Assembly: GCF_022458865.1 (NCBI RefSeq)
Contig: NZ_JAJNMU010000003.1
Span: forward strand, 1-64,000
Origin: Paenibacillus periandrae
GTDB lineage: Bacteria > Bacillota > Bacilli > Paenibacillales > NBRC-103111
DNA: 64,000 nucleotides
Reading direction: 5' to 3'
Made by a program: the position numbers and the translations under genes. The notes under the pieces are model-generated. The model was not told the DNA's origin. It saw nothing but the letters and a program-made list of their open reading frames with translations, and did not search any database. Positions 26,407 through 35,482 of the stretch are shown in pieces. Each line of letters begins with the position of its first letter. Position 1 is the first letter of the stretch.

Positions 26407-27846
26407 ATGCCAAGCGGCCTGCATGCTCGCACACACACCCATTACAAAAGGTTGGTACTGGGTTATTTGTTGTTTTGTTTGGCAGCCTTATTTTGTTATT
26501 CTCATCGTGTCTATGCCGAGACAGAGCCAGCGTTGGGGGAGCCGGATTCTCATGAGGTTTATCTGAAATTAAAAAAAGGCGAGCGGGTCTGGAAGGATAA
26601 AGTGTACGTGGCTCCACAGCAGCCGACCGTTTATTTGACCTTTGATGACGGTCCAAGCAAGCTGACTGGACAAGTACTCGATATTTTACAGCAGGAAGAG
26701 GTTAAGGCGACATTTTTTGTATTGGGCCAGCAGGTGGAAGCTTATCCTGACCTCGTAAAGCGAGCGGTGGCTGAAGGCCATGCTATTGGCAATCATACAT
26801 ATAATCATGTATACGGTGAGCTGTATAAAGGCTTTTCTTCGTTTTGGGAGCAGATTGAGCGGACAGAGGACATATTAGCTGAGACTGTGGATATCAGGCC
26901 TTCTTTGATTCGTGCGCCGGGCGGAACGTTCGGCAATTTTGATGCATTTTACTTTTATTATTTGGATCAGGCGGGTTATGAGGTGCACGATTGGCATATC
27001 GACAGCGGTGATTCCAAGAGAGTTGGCGTGCCCGCAGCAGAAATCATCCAGACCGTCCGGAAGGGGCCGTTCCAGGATGAGCTTATCGTGCTGATGCACG
27101 ATGGAACCGGACACGAGCAGACCGTGAAGGCGCTGCCGGAAATTATACGATTGTTCAAGCAAAAAGGATATGTGTTTGCTGCGCTGCAACCATCGGTACA
27201 GCCGAAGCATTTTGCTTTGGGTAAGGTACAGCAGCCGCGCCCATCAAGCGAAGCGGGGTATGAGAAACAGCTGGCTGAGGCCAGAGTCCACGAGCTGGCC
27301 ATGTCTGCGCTCGAACAGGGCAGACGTACGCAGCAGGCAGCAGACCAGGTGAATCCTATTGATTCCAGCCCAATTATCCAAGAAACTGTCGGTGGTGTAC
27401 CCACATCAGCCGTTGTCGGAACCAAAGGGAGTTTATTATTGGCGAATCCTACACGTTCACAGGCAGCGCCTCTTGAAGTGCTGCTGGGCAGAAAGAGTCT
27501 TAAGCTGGATGCCGGGCATTACCGTTTCAAGGATGGTCACTATCAGGTACCTTTGCGCCAGTTAGTGGAGTCATTGGGTGGCGACATACAATGGCGAGGT
27601 GAGCAGCGAACAGCTGTTGCCCATTATGGGCCGCATACGCTGGAATATGATTTTGCCCGGCAAGAGCTGCGTATACGCGACCACGGCGCCACAACGACGA
27701 TCCATCTGCCCCAAATGGAACTGCAGAATGGTACCGTTTATGTGCCGCTGCGAGGTACGCTGGATAAGCTGGGAATCGGCATCCCAGCCTATGGCTCGGA
27801 GGATGGAGTAATGAAGGTTCATGTAGGGATGAACCTGCGGTTGTAG
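26407..27846 (+). CDS. Polysaccharide deacetylase with C-terminal stalk (copper amine oxidase N-like) domain
   Basis: 479 residues with a signal peptide (LVLGYLLFCLAALFCYSHRVYA). The NodB domain shows the metal-binding and catalytic pattern TFDDGPSK (motif 1), AIGNHTYNH (motif 2), RAPGGTFGN (motif 3), DWHIDSGD and VLMHDGTGH (motif 5). After a Gln/Ser-rich linker the C-terminal 130 residues resemble the copper-amine-oxidase N-terminal-like stalk domain common in Paenibacillus (FKDGHYQVPLRQLVESLGG, NGTVYVPLRG). It probably removes acetyl groups from peptidoglycan or chitin-like oligomers at the surface. The start ATG 26407 has GGAGGG upstream. Confidence 0.9.
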   Translation: MPSGLHARTHTHYKRLVLGYLLFCLAALFCYSHRVYAETEPALGEPDSHEVYLKLKKGERVWKDKVYVAPQQPTVYLTFDDGPSKLTGQVLDILQQEEVKATFFVLGQQVEAYPDLVKRAVAEGHAIGNHTYNHVYGELYKGFSSFWEQIERTEDILAETVDIRPSLIRAPGGTFGNFDAFYFYYLDQAGYEVHDWHIDSGDSKRVGVPAAEIIQTVRKGPFQDELIVLMHDGTGHEQTVKALPEIIRLFKQKGYVFAALQPSVQPKHFALGKVQQPRPSSEAGYEKQLAEARVHELAMSALEQGRRTQQAADQVNPIDSSPIIQETVGGVPTSAVVGTKGSLLLANPTRSQAAPLEVLLGRKSLKLDAGHYRFKDGHYQVPLRQLVESLGGDIQWRGEQRTAVAHYGPHTLEYDFARQELRIRDHGATTTIHLPQMELQNGTVYVPLRGTLDKLGIGIPAYGSEDGVMKVHVGMNLRL

Positions 27847-27861
27847 CCTGAATAAATCAAC

Positions 27862-27902
27862 TTATCCACAATCCATCCACATTAAACACCTTTTTATCCA
27901 CA
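27862..27902 (+). promoter_or_regulatory. DnaA-box pair
   Basis: Two exact TTATCCACA boxes, at 27862-27870 and 27894-27902, in the same orientation and 32 bases apart, with a degenerate CCATCCACA at 27873-27881 between them. They lie between the convergent deacetylase and UlaG-like genes. No dnaA or dnaN gene is near, so this is not a standard oriC. Confidence 0.7.
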
Positions 27903-27946
27903 AATTATTAAGGGTTTGTTGAACGACACAGAAAAACAAGGGTTCG

Positions 27947-28693
27947 TTACAGCCATTCACCATCCAGAGGGATGCTCACGCGATTCGTCAGGTCTTCTTT
28001 TTGTAATTGGGATCGAAGGTCTGCTCGTGTTTCCAGACAGTGATTGATCGCTTCCAAATGGACAGCAATCACGTGCGTATTTGACGAATGAAGGCAAACT
28101 TGAGCAATATCTGCTGCTGTCATCGTAATGGGATCACCCGTAACAAATCGTGCTCCTCCCGCATTGACTACCGTGAACTCAGGCTTATAGGTATCAAGCG
28201 CAGCTTCGACCTCTTCGCAATAAATCGTATCGCCCGCCAAGTATAAAGTCGGCTCGCCTGGTGCCTGCAGAACAAAGCCAGAAACTGGCCCCATAGCCCG
28301 ACCGATATCACCTGTGCCATGACGGCCATCGGTGCGGTACAAGGTGAGATTGTTATGCTGCAGCTCCTTGTCAACTGGATTGACACACTGAAAGCCCTTG
28401 TCTGTCATAGACGCATAATCATTAGGCTGGCAGACGAGCGGAATCTGCTTGGACAGCTTCTCCATAGCCGACACGTCCCAATGATCGAGGTGTGTATGTG
28501 TTACAATGACCAGACTGGGGTTTAGCAGCTTTTCCAGAGGGACCGGAAGAGGCACCAGTGGATTACGTCTGTCATTTTCCGTGTTGATAATAGGGGGATT
28601 TGCTCCGGCCTCACTGAACATAGGGTCAACGAGGATGGTCTCTCCACCGTATTCCAACCAAAGTGTAGCATTGCGTATAAGCTGTATGTTCAT
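27947..28693 (-). CDS. UlaG-like metallo-beta-lactamase-fold hydrolase
   Basis: 248 residues from ATG 28693, which has GGAGG seven bases upstream. The frame is open for another 13 codons. The metal motif THTHLDHWD is intact, with YLAGDTIYCEE supplying the bridging Asp and VIAVHLEAINHC the late His. The N-terminal IQLIRNATLWLEYGGETILVDPMF is typical of UlaG/YcjG-like proteins, which hydrolyse lactones or phosphodiesters; the substrate here is not deducible. Transcribed divergently from the Lrp-type regulator. Confidence 0.82.
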   Translation of the reverse strand: MNIQLIRNATLWLEYGGETILVDPMFSEAGANPPIINTENDRRNPLVPLPVPLEKLLNPSLVIVTHTHLDHWDVSAMEKLSKQIPLVCQPNDYASMTDKGFQCVNPVDKELQHNNLTLYRTDGRHGTGDIGRAMGPVSGFVLQAPGEPTLYLAGDTIYCEEVEAALDTYKPEFTVVNAGGARFVTGDPITMTAADIAQVCLHSSNTHVIAVHLEAINHCLETRADLRSQLQKEDLTNRVSIPLDGEWL

Positions 28694-28821
28694 CAGATAA
28701 CCTCCAAGTATAGTTAAAAAGGATTTATACACATTGTAGAGAAATAAGAGCTATTGGGGAATATACAGGTGAAAGACAATTCCTGATTCCCTTTTCATGA
28801 TGAAAGGAATGGAGCTTCAGC

Positions 28822-29250
28822 TTGAACGCATATACAATTGACGACGTGGATTTGCTTATTCTGGAATGTCTGTTGGAGAAGGCTACCCGAACACACAAGG
28901 AGATCGGACAAATTGTTCATTTAACAGGACAGGCAGTTGGGACCCGAGTTCGGAGGCTGGAGGAGCTTGGCGTCATTGAAGGCTACACGTTAAAATGGAA
29001 CCCTGAGAAAATCGGCAAGTCACTGCATGGCCTGATTACCGTATACATGAAATCAACCGTTTCCCATCAAACCTTTCAGGATTTTGTGCAGCGGGATAGT
29101 CGCGTGCAGGAAGTGCACCGGATTACTGGCGAAGGCTGTTACTGGCTGCGTATATTTGTGGACGATAATATGAGACTGAATGAATTTTTGGATGATCTGC
29201 TGAATTATGGAAATTATCGACTCAGTCTGTCTATAGGCAGAATTAAATAA
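28822..29250 (+). CDS. Lrp/AsnC-family transcriptional regulator
   Basis: 142 residues. The N-terminal winged helix-turn-helix, ATRTHKEIGQIVHLTGQAVGTRVRRLEELGVIEGY, is clear, followed by a ligand-binding RAM-like domain with GEGCYWLRIFVDDNMRLNEFL. The protein starts at TTG 28822 with GGAATGGAG upstream. It lies divergent from the UlaG-like hydrolase (129-base gap) and could control it. The ligand is probably an amino acid or related metabolite. Confidence 0.85.
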   Translation: MNAYTIDDVDLLILECLLEKATRTHKEIGQIVHLTGQAVGTRVRRLEELGVIEGYTLKWNPEKIGKSLHGLITVYMKSTVSHQTFQDFVQRDSRVQEVHRITGEGCYWLRIFVDDNMRLNEFLDDLLNYGNYRLSLSIGRIK

Positions 29251-29336
29251 GGGTGCGTGAACATAAGCATTCTCCATTAAAAACATCGTTATACCTAACT
29301 TTTTGCTGTGGTTTTCATCATTTTCATGGAGGGGCA

Positions 29337-29365
29337 TTGCCCTTTCCTTGGCGGAAGCTTATAAT
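29337..29365 (+). promoter_or_regulatory. Sigma-A promoter of guaA
   Basis: TTGCCC at 29337-29342 and a consensus TATAAT at 29360-29365, spacing 17, lie 37 bases before the guaA start. The leader is too short for a riboswitch. Confidence 0.6.
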
Positions 29366-29402
29366 TATGTCTATTGATTTAGAGCCTATTTAGGAGGAAA
29401 TT

Positions 29403-30941
29403 ATGGACAAGCCAAATGAAATTATCGTGGTATTGGACTTTGGTGGCCAATACAACCAGCTGATAGCACGCCGGATTCGAGACCTGGGTGTGTACAGTGA
29501 GCTGCTTCCTTACAATACATCTGCTGAGAAATTAAAGCAGCTTCAGCCTAAAGGTATCGTATTTTCAGGAGGTCCGTCCAGCGTATATGGGGACGACTCT
29601 CCGCTGGTAGACCCTGCTGTCTATGATTTAGGCATTCCGATTTTCGGAATTTGCTACGGGATGCAATTAATGGCGCATCAGCTGAAGGGCAAGGTAGAAA
29701 AAGCGTCCAAGCGCGAGTATGGCAAGGCAGAGGTCGATTTTGCCGATCATTGCCTTCTTGTACAAGGTCTGGATAAGCAGCAAACCGTATGGATGAGTCA
29801 TGGTGACCATGTTGTAGAGCTTCCAGAAGGCTTCGTGGTTGATGCCGGTACAGAGCATGCGCCGATTGCAGCCATGAGCCATCCAGGTAAAAACCTGCTG
29901 GCTGTACAGTTCCATCCGGAGGTACGCCACTCCATTTACGGTAACGACATTATTCGCAACTTCCTGTATGAGGTCTGTGGATGTGAAGGCAACTGGACGA
30001 TGGAAAGCTTTATCGAGGACACGATTCGGGATATCCGCAATCAGGTTGGCGACAAAAAAGTACTTTGTGCATTGAGCGGCGGTGTCGATTCCTCGGTTGT
30101 GGCCATTTTGCTGCATAAAGCGATTGGTGACCAATTGACTTGTATGTTTATTGATCATGGCCTGCTCCGCAAAGGGGAAGCAGAAAGCGTGATGGAAACC
30201 TTTGTCGGCAAATTTGGACTGAAAGTAGTCAAAATCGACGCACGTGACCGTTTTATGGGGAAACTGAGCGGAGTAGACGATCCTGAGCAAAAGCGCAAGC
30301 TGATCGGTACGGAGTTCATTCGCGTGTTTGAAGAGGAATCGGCTCAATTCGACGATTTCACATTTCTGGCGCAAGGTACGTTGTACACGGATATCGTGGA
30401 AAGCGGAACAGCAACAGCGCAAACGATCAAATCGCATCACAATGTAGGCGGATTGCCGGAGGATATGAAATTTAAGCTCGTTGAGCCATTGAGTGCTTTA
30501 TTCAAGGATGAGGTGCGTAAGGTTGGCGAGGAATGCGGCTTGCCAGCGGCAATCGTTTGGCGTCAGCCATTCCCGGGCCCGGGTCTAGCGATTCGTGTGC
30601 TTGGCGAGGTTACTGAAGAGAAGCTGACGATTGTTCGTGAGTCTGATGCGATTTTGCGTGATGAAATTGCGAAAGCTGGCCTGGACCGCGAAATTTGGCA
30701 GTACTTTACGGCGCTGCCTAATATGAAAAGCGTTGGCGTAATGGGCGATGCCCGTACGTATTCCTACACCGTAGGTATTCGTGCGGTTACCTCCATTGAC
30801 GGGATGACGGCCGACTGGGCGCGTATTCCTTGGGATGTGCTGGAGAAAATTTCGGTGCGGATCGTTAACGAAGTGGATAACGTCAATCGGATTGTTTACG
30901 ATATTACGTCCAAGCCGCCGGCTACGATCGAGTGGGAATAA
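29403..30941 (+). CDS. guaA: GMP synthase (glutamine-hydrolysing)
   Basis: 512 residues. The N-terminal class I glutamine amidotransferase has the nucleophile in [15 protein letters not shown] and the His/Glu of [11 protein letters not shown]. The synthetase half has the PP-loop [12 protein letters not shown], the [10 protein letters not shown] segment and the C-terminal [30 protein letters not shown] dimer end (last residues ATIEWE). It converts XMP to GMP with glutamine and ATP. A consensus AGGAGG precedes the ATG. The purine permease gene follows behind its own promoter and riboswitch. Confidence 0.98.
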   Translation: MDKPNEIIVVLDFGGQYNQLIARRIRDLGVYSELLPYNTSAEKLKQLQPKGIVFSGGPSSVYGDDSPLVDPAVYDLGIPIFGICYGMQLMAHQLKGKVEKASKREYGKAEVDFADHCLLVQGLDKQQTVWMSHGDHVVELPEGFVVDAGTEHAPIAAMSHPGKNLLAVQFHPEVRHSIYGNDIIRNFLYEVCGCEGNWTMESFIEDTIRDIRNQVGDKKVLCALSGGVDSSVVAILLHKAIGDQLTCMFIDHGLLRKGEAESVMETFVGKFGLKVVKIDARDRFMGKLSGVDDPEQKRKLIGTEFIRVFEEESAQFDDFTFLAQGTLYTDIVESGTATAQTIKSHHNVGGLPEDMKFKLVEPLSALFKDEVRKVGEECGLPAAIVWRQPFPGPGLAIRVLGEVTEEKLTIVRESDAILRDEIAKAGLDREIWQYFTALPNMKSVGVMGDARTYSYTVGIRAVTSIDGMTADWARIPWDVLEKISVRIVNEVDNVNRIVYDITSKPPATIEWE

Positions 30942-31032
30942 ATTTGTAATAAACATGTAATCTGATATTCATCTGATTTACATGTAAATAGCCTATACTA
31001 GTACTCAACCCCCCTTTTAGAATATATACTTT

Positions 31033-31067
31033 AGACCCGCAGCCCGTTGCTGTGGGTCTCTTTTTTT
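31033..31067 (+). terminator. Rho-independent terminator of guaA
   Basis: AGACCC-CAGC pairs with GCTG-GGGTCT with small bulges, then C and TTTTTTT. An imperfect repeat ACATGTAA...TTTACATGT at 30953-30985 precedes it. Confidence 0.85.
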
Positions 31068-31202
31068 ACGGCAAAATGGAAGCTCAGGAATAAATAGGAG
31101 TGAAGGATGCATCAGGACACAGGACGATCTTTTCTGAAATAAGCTGTAAGACAAAAAACGAACAAGAAGATGATTTTTTCTTAAAATTGTTCGGAAAATC
31201 AA

Positions 31203-31231
31203 TTGACAAGCTTGGCGGACACTTTTAAAAT
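31203..31231 (+). promoter_or_regulatory. Sigma-A promoter of the riboswitch/permease transcript
   Basis: Consensus TTGACA at 31203-31208 and TAAAAT at 31226-31231, spacing 17. Transcription would start just before the purine aptamer. Confidence 0.8.
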
Positions 31232-31254
31232 AAATGTTATCAAAAGGAAAATAG

Positions 31255-31324
31255 CGATTCGTATAATTTCGGGAATCGGCCCGGAAGTTTCTACGAGATC
31301 ACCGTAAATGATCTGGCTACGAAC
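31255..31324 (+). ncRNA. Purine (guanine-type) riboswitch aptamer
   Basis: The conserved three-way junction is readable: P1 TTCGTA/TACGAA; P2 with its loop, TTTCGGGAATCGGCCCGGAAG; J2/3 TTTCTAC; P3 GATC...GATC with the loop ACCGTAAAT; J3/1 GGCTA. The C in J3/1 at the position that pairs with the ligand marks the guanine/hypoxanthine class, not adenine. It precedes a purine permease, its usual target. A GTCCTT...AAGGGAC hairpin at about 31374-31397 may be part of the expression platform, but no clear T-run follows it. Confidence 0.92.
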
Positions 31325-31521
31325 AAACGAAGGATGACCATCCTATCCTCAAGATAACCGACACCGATAGCGAGTCCTTGTGCAAAATAAGGGACTTATA
31401 ACAGGTTTACGGGTTATGGATTAGGGGATTATGGTAGTTGTTGCCTTTGTTTGCGAACTTAGCAGAAATCGGGCTGAGTTTTTTCGTTGTTCCAAGAAAC
31501 CATTTGGAGGGATTTGGGGTA

Positions 31522-32919
31522 ATGGATCGATTTTTTAAATTGAAAGAGAACGGCACCACGGTACGCACCGAGATCATGGCCGGTTTAACGACGTTCATGA
31601 CCATGGCGTATATTTTGGCGGTCAACCCGAACATTCTTAGTGCGTTTGGCTCAGGTGCTACAGGGATGGATTGGATGGCTGTGTTTTTGGCAACAGCGAT
31701 TGCGGCCGGTGTGATGACGATTGCAATGGGACTGTTCGTTAACTTTCCAGTTGCCTTAGCGCCGGGTATGGGACTCAATGCGTATTTTGCGACAGTGATT
31801 TTATCCTCCCAAGGCCAGTTTACGTTCCAAATGGGGTTAGCGGCGGTTTTTATTTCCGGATTAATCTTCATTCTGCTGACCGTCACAAAGGTCCGACAGT
31901 TGCTGCTAGTAGCGGTGCCGGATAGCTTGAAGCATGCCATTACAGTCGGTATTGGTCTGTTTATTACGATCATCGGCTTGAAAAACAGCGGACTGATGAC
32001 GGTAGCTGTTGAATCTGGCAAGGACATTCCTGCGCACAAGTTTACGGATGTATTATCGTTTGAAACGGTTATTCATATGGGGAGTTTGAAGGATCCAGGC
32101 GTTGTGCTTTGTATCATCGGTCTGGTGCTGATTTCAGTATTGCTGGTGCTGCGCGTACGTGGAGCCATTTTGTTTGGTATTTTGCTCACAACCGTAGTTG
32201 GGTATTTCATGGGACAGGTTAATCTCGGCATGCTGGGCGACGCCAAAACCACATGGGTGCCGGATCTGAGCAAGCTGGCTTTTGCGCAGTTCGATTTTAA
32301 GGGGCTAATGAATGTCGGAATTATATCGGTGATCGCGACGTTTACGTTTGTCGAGCTATTTGATACGTTTGGAACCTTGGTGGGAACGGCGAACCGTGCC
32401 GGTTTTATGAAAAATAAAGCCGAAGGCAACAAAAAAGTCGGTAAAGCGATGATGGTCGATGCCGTTGCGGTCAGTGGCGGCGCGTTGGTTGGTACAAGCA
32501 CGGTGACGGCTTTTGTAGAAAGCGCTGCGGGTGTTGCACAGGGTGGACGAACAGGCTTGACAGCGGTGACGACAGGGGTATGTTTCTTGCTGGCCTTATT
32601 CCTGGCTCCGATTGCTGCTTTGATTCCGGGGTCAGCTACGGCTGCTGCTCTGATTATTGTCGGTGTGCTGATGATGCAATCGGTCAAGGATATTGATTTT
32701 CAAGATTATGTCGTTGCGATTCCTGCGTTTTTGACCATTGCCTTAATGCCGTTTACGTACAATATTGCTAACGGTATTTCATTTGGCATTGTCACGTATG
32801 TCATCCTTGCAACGGTTGCCAATTTCAGAGAAAGTGGTGCCTATAAGGTTCACTGGCTGATGTGGGTTCTTGCTGTGCTGATTGTACTTCGGTATGCATT
32901 TATCGGCAGCGAAGGCTAA
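31522..32919 (+). CDS. pbuG: NCS2-family guanine/hypoxanthine permease (PbuG/PbuO-like)
   Basis: 465 residues with about 12-14 membrane segments. The N-terminus MDRFFKLKENGTTVRTEIMAGLTTFMTMAYIL, and FPVALAPGMGLNAYF with the NCS2 signature, mark the AzgA/PbuG subgroup. ELFDTFGTLVGTANRAGFM and DAVAVSGGALVGTSTVTAFVESAAGVAQGGRTG hold the substrate-binding region. It imports guanine/hypoxanthine with protons. The start ATG 31522 has GGAGG upstream; the open frame extends 28 codons into the leader without support. The guanine riboswitch in the leader would shut it off when purine is plentiful. Confidence 0.92.
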   Translation: MDRFFKLKENGTTVRTEIMAGLTTFMTMAYILAVNPNILSAFGSGATGMDWMAVFLATAIAAGVMTIAMGLFVNFPVALAPGMGLNAYFATVILSSQGQFTFQMGLAAVFISGLIFILLTVTKVRQLLLVAVPDSLKHAITVGIGLFITIIGLKNSGLMTVAVESGKDIPAHKFTDVLSFETVIHMGSLKDPGVVLCIIGLVLISVLLVLRVRGAILFGILLTTVVGYFMGQVNLGMLGDAKTTWVPDLSKLAFAQFDFKGLMNVGIISVIATFTFVELFDTFGTLVGTANRAGFMKNKAEGNKKVGKAMMVDAVAVSGGALVGTSTVTAFVESAAGVAQGGRTGLTAVTTGVCFLLALFLAPIAALIPGSATAAALIIVGVLMMQSVKDIDFQDYVVAIPAFLTIALMPFTYNIANGISFGIVTYVILATVANFRESGAYKVHWLMWVLAVLIVLRYAFIGSEG

Positions 32920-32945
32920 TTATATTGAGTGTTGAGGAATATATT

Positions 32946-32973
32946 ACGGTGCCCCCTGGGGCGCCGTTTTTTT
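32946..32973 (+). terminator. Rho-independent terminator of the purine permease gene
   Basis: ACGGTGCCCC pairs with GGGCGCCGT (one bulge) around a short loop, followed by TTTTTTT. Confidence 0.92.
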
Positions 32974-33027
32974 GCTGTTTGGGCAAACCTAAGTGAAAAT
33001 TTTTATAATTTTTTTATTTTTTGAGCA

Positions 33028-33056
33028 TTGACATCTGCTGACCGGCATAATATACT
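33028..33056 (+). promoter_or_regulatory. Sigma-A promoter of the leuA leader
   Basis: TTGACA at 33028-33033 and TATACT at 33051-33056, spacing 17, about 15-20 bases before the first T-box stem I. Confidence 0.8.
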
Positions 33057-33069
33057 AACAAACAATATC

Positions 33070-33392
33070 ATAAACGCGAAGAACGGGAACAGTAGTCGGT
33101 CGGATCTGTCCAGAGAGCTGCGGGTGGTGCAACGCAGTCAGAGAAGCCAATGAAACTCGCCCGGGAGTGGTGGAACTGAATCGGTGTAGCGCTGCACTTG
33201 AATTAGGTTCTGACGGGTAGCCTCCGTGATCGGGTTGTGCTGAGGATATACAGGATCGAGGTTACAGTCAATCCGGAGTTATCATCAGTGCTCTAAGCGG
33301 ACATTCAGCTAACAGCTGAGGTCAACAAGAGTGGTACCGCGACAAGCTACGGCCTGTCGTCTCTTATACAAGAGACGGCAGGTCTTTTTAGT
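33070..33392 (+). ncRNA. T-box leader 1 (leucine, CUC specifier)
   Basis: Stem I is visible: ACGGG at the base, the AGTAG loop strand, the AGAGAG bulge at 33112, the CTGCG/CGCAG distal hairpin with GGTGGTGCAA, and the returning strand TGAAACTCGCCCGGG. CGGG/CCCG closes the base, leaving GAAACTCG as the 3' specifier-loop strand. CTC at 33156-33158, followed by a purine, is the best specifier and fits leucine. The antiterminator T-box AAGAGTGGTACCGCG is at 33327-33341. The terminator, CCTG-CGTCTCTT with AAGAGACG-CAGG then TTTTT, is at 33352-33389. Confidence 0.93.
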
Positions 33393-33411
33393 TTCACTAA
33401 AACAGCATACA

Positions 33412-33755
33412 AGTAAACGCGAAGAACGGGAGTAGTAAAGCTTATCTTTTGTCCAGAGAGCTGCGGGGTGGTGCGACGCAGTCAAAAGGGGCTTGAAGCT
33501 CGCCCGGGAGCGGTGGAGCCGAACATCATCCAGCTGGAGTCTGGATGGTCCTAGGCTTTGACGGACAATCCCCACGTGATAGGGGAGCGCATCGATAGAG
33601 TGCACGCTTGAGATTGGCTTAGCAGCCATTCATGCCCATTCCTTGCTAAACACGATGCGCATAAGTGGATTTCCTATTTCGGGAAATCAACAAGAGTGGT
33701 ACCGCGGCAGCCAAAGGCCTGTCGTCTCTTATACAGAGACGATGGGTCTTTTTTG
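33412..33755 (+). ncRNA. T-box leader 2 (leucine, CUC specifier)
   Basis: A second complete T-box begins about 20 bases after the first terminator. It has the same CGGG/CCCG base, the AGTAGTA loop strand, AAGC/GCTT and CTTTTG/CAAAAG helices, the AGAGAG bulge, and the CTGCG/CGCAG distal arm. The 3' specifier strand is GAAGCTCG with CTC at 33499-33501. The T-box AAGAGTGGTACCGCG is at 33692-33706, identical to the first. The terminator, GTCGTCTCT with AGAGACGAT then TTTTTT, is at 33717-33754, 73 bases before leuA. In total a leader of about 770 bases with two tRNA-sensing switches in series. Confidence 0.93.
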
Positions 33756-33826
33756 CGTGGACATTAGATGAAACAGATGCAAAATTAAAGAAAATTGCGG
33801 TTTATTATACTGAGGAGGCGTTATCT

Positions 33827-35461
33827 ATGACAACCAATAGCAACGAAACAAACCAGAAGGCTCAGCAAGCAGGCCAAGAATCAAGCTCTTTTAAAAGAGT
33901 CCGCATATTCGATACTACACTGAGAGATGGCGAACAGGCACCGGGAGCCACGCTGCACCCAGAGCAAAAGATTGTTATCGCCAAACAGCTGGCTATGCTC
34001 GGTGTTGATGTGATCGAGCCTGGATTTCCGATCTCAAGCCCTGGGGATTTTATGGCGGTACAGCGTATCTCGCAGGAAATACATGGCGTTGAAATATGCG
34101 GCTTTGCGCGCTCGGTCAAGGAGGATATCGATTCAGCGATTCGTGCGACTGAGGCCGCTGAGCGGAGAAGGCTGCACATGTTCTTGTCCTCATCGGACAT
34201 TCATCTGGACTTTCAACTTCGCAAGTCGCGGCAGCAGGTTATCGATATCGCTCGCTCGATGGTAGCTTATGCCAAGCAGTTTGTAGAGCGTATCGAGTTC
34301 TCTCCGATGGATGCTACGCGGACCGGTGATGAGTTTTTGTTCGAAATCATTGAGGCGGCTATCGAAGAAGGGGCTACGATCATCAATATTCCAGATACCG
34401 TTGGCTACGCGATGCCTGAGGAATACGGTGCGATGTTCACCAGAGTGATGAATCATGTACGAGGTGGCAAGCAGGTGGAGTACAGTGCCCACTGCCATAA
34501 CGATCTGGGGCTTGCTGTAGCCAATAGTTTGGCCGCAATTCGTGCAGGGGTCACTCAGGTTGAGGTGACGGTCAATGGTGTCGGAGAGCGTGCTGGCAAC
34601 TGCTCGTTGGAGGAATTGGTTATGGCGATTGAAACTCGTAAAGGTGCATTAGGTGTGGAAACGGGCGTTCGTACCGAGCATATTTATGCCACCTCACAAA
34701 TGGTGAGCCGGGCAATGAGCTTCCCGATTGCCTTCAATAAGCCGATAGTGGGGCGCAATGCGTTTCAGCATGAGGCAGGTATTCATCAGGACGGACTGCT
34801 TAAAAATCGGAATACGTATGAAATTATGGACCCGGAAAAGCTGGGTGTACCGCGCAGCATGATCATTCTGGGCAAGCATTCGGGGCGGCACGCCATCAAG
34901 CACCGGGTCAGCCAATTCGGTGTGGAGCTGACGAGCGAGCAGATGGAGTCGTTGTATGTGCAGTTCAAGGAGCTGGCAGATCGTCAGAAGGTCGTACAGG
35001 ATCATCAACTGCTGGAGCTGATCGGTCATACTGTCAATGAGGTGCTGGAGCCTTACACGCTGGTGCAGGCTCAGGTTCTGACAGGTACTGAAGGACATCG
35101 GATGTCCTCCTGCATCATTAAGGACAATCGGTTGGGCAAAGAGCTGGTATGCTCGGGAACAGGTGATGGGGCTGTTGAAGCATTAGTTGCGGGTATCAAG
35201 CAGGCACTGCCTCTGGATGTGCAATTTACCGATCTGGAGCTGTACTCGCTGTCATCAGGTGAGCAGGCTAATGGTGAGGCGATTGTAACCGTAAGTGTGG
35301 AAGGAAATCATTATAGAGGTGTATCCGTACATCAGGATGTATTGATGGCGGTGGCTCAAGCGTTCATGGCGGCCTGCAATCAGGCGATACGGGAGCATCA
35401 AATCCAAGATGCTGCTCAGGGTGATCTTTCCAGCGAGGACGTTGAGATCACGATTCCGTAA
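33827..35461 (+). CDS. leuA: 2-isopropylmalate synthase
   Basis: 544 residues from ATG 33827, eight bases after GAGGAGG. The open frame runs back into the second T-box but has no site there. The catalytic barrel has RIFDTTLRDGEQAPGATL (the DTTLRDGEQ acetyl-CoA/metal motif), SAHCHNDLGLAVANSL with the metal His residues, and NGVGERAGNCSLEE. HEAGIHQDG lies in the subdomain, and the C-terminal regulatory LeuA domain (leucine feedback) runs from about residue 400. It condenses 2-oxoisovalerate and acetyl-CoA, the first step of leucine synthesis. The 30-residue Gln/Ser-rich N-terminal extension is unusual. leuBCD are not in the window. Confidence 0.95.
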   Translation: MTTNSNETNQKAQQAGQESSSFKRVRIFDTTLRDGEQAPGATLHPEQKIVIAKQLAMLGVDVIEPGFPISSPGDFMAVQRISQEIHGVEICGFARSVKEDIDSAIRATEAAERRRLHMFLSSSDIHLDFQLRKSRQQVIDIARSMVAYAKQFVERIEFSPMDATRTGDEFLFEIIEAAIEEGATIINIPDTVGYAMPEEYGAMFTRVMNHVRGGKQVEYSAHCHNDLGLAVANSLAAIRAGVTQVEVTVNGVGERAGNCSLEELVMAIETRKGALGVETGVRTEHIYATSQMVSRAMSFPIAFNKPIVGRNAFQHEAGIHQDGLLKNRNTYEIMDPEKLGVPRSMIILGKHSGRHAIKHRVSQFGVELTSEQMESLYVQFKELADRQKVVQDHQLLELIGHTVNEVLEPYTLVQAQVLTGTEGHRMSSCIIKDNRLGKELVCSGTGDGAVEALVAGIKQALPLDVQFTDLELYSLSSGEQANGEAIVTVSVEGNHYRGVSVHQDVLMAVAQAFMAACNQAIREHQIQDAAQGDLSSEDVEITIP

Positions 35462-35482
35462 GTGGAAGCTGACATAAGGAAG

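Noticed and set aside
29251..29402. Riboswitch before guaA
   Set aside because: The promoter lies only 37 bases before the start codon and no purine aptamer pattern is present.
33153..33159. Specifier codons AAC/AGC or ACT/GCT in the two T-boxes
   Set aside because: Shifting the register by one or two bases gives a different amino acid in each unit; only CTC is common to both, is followed by a purine, and fits leuA.
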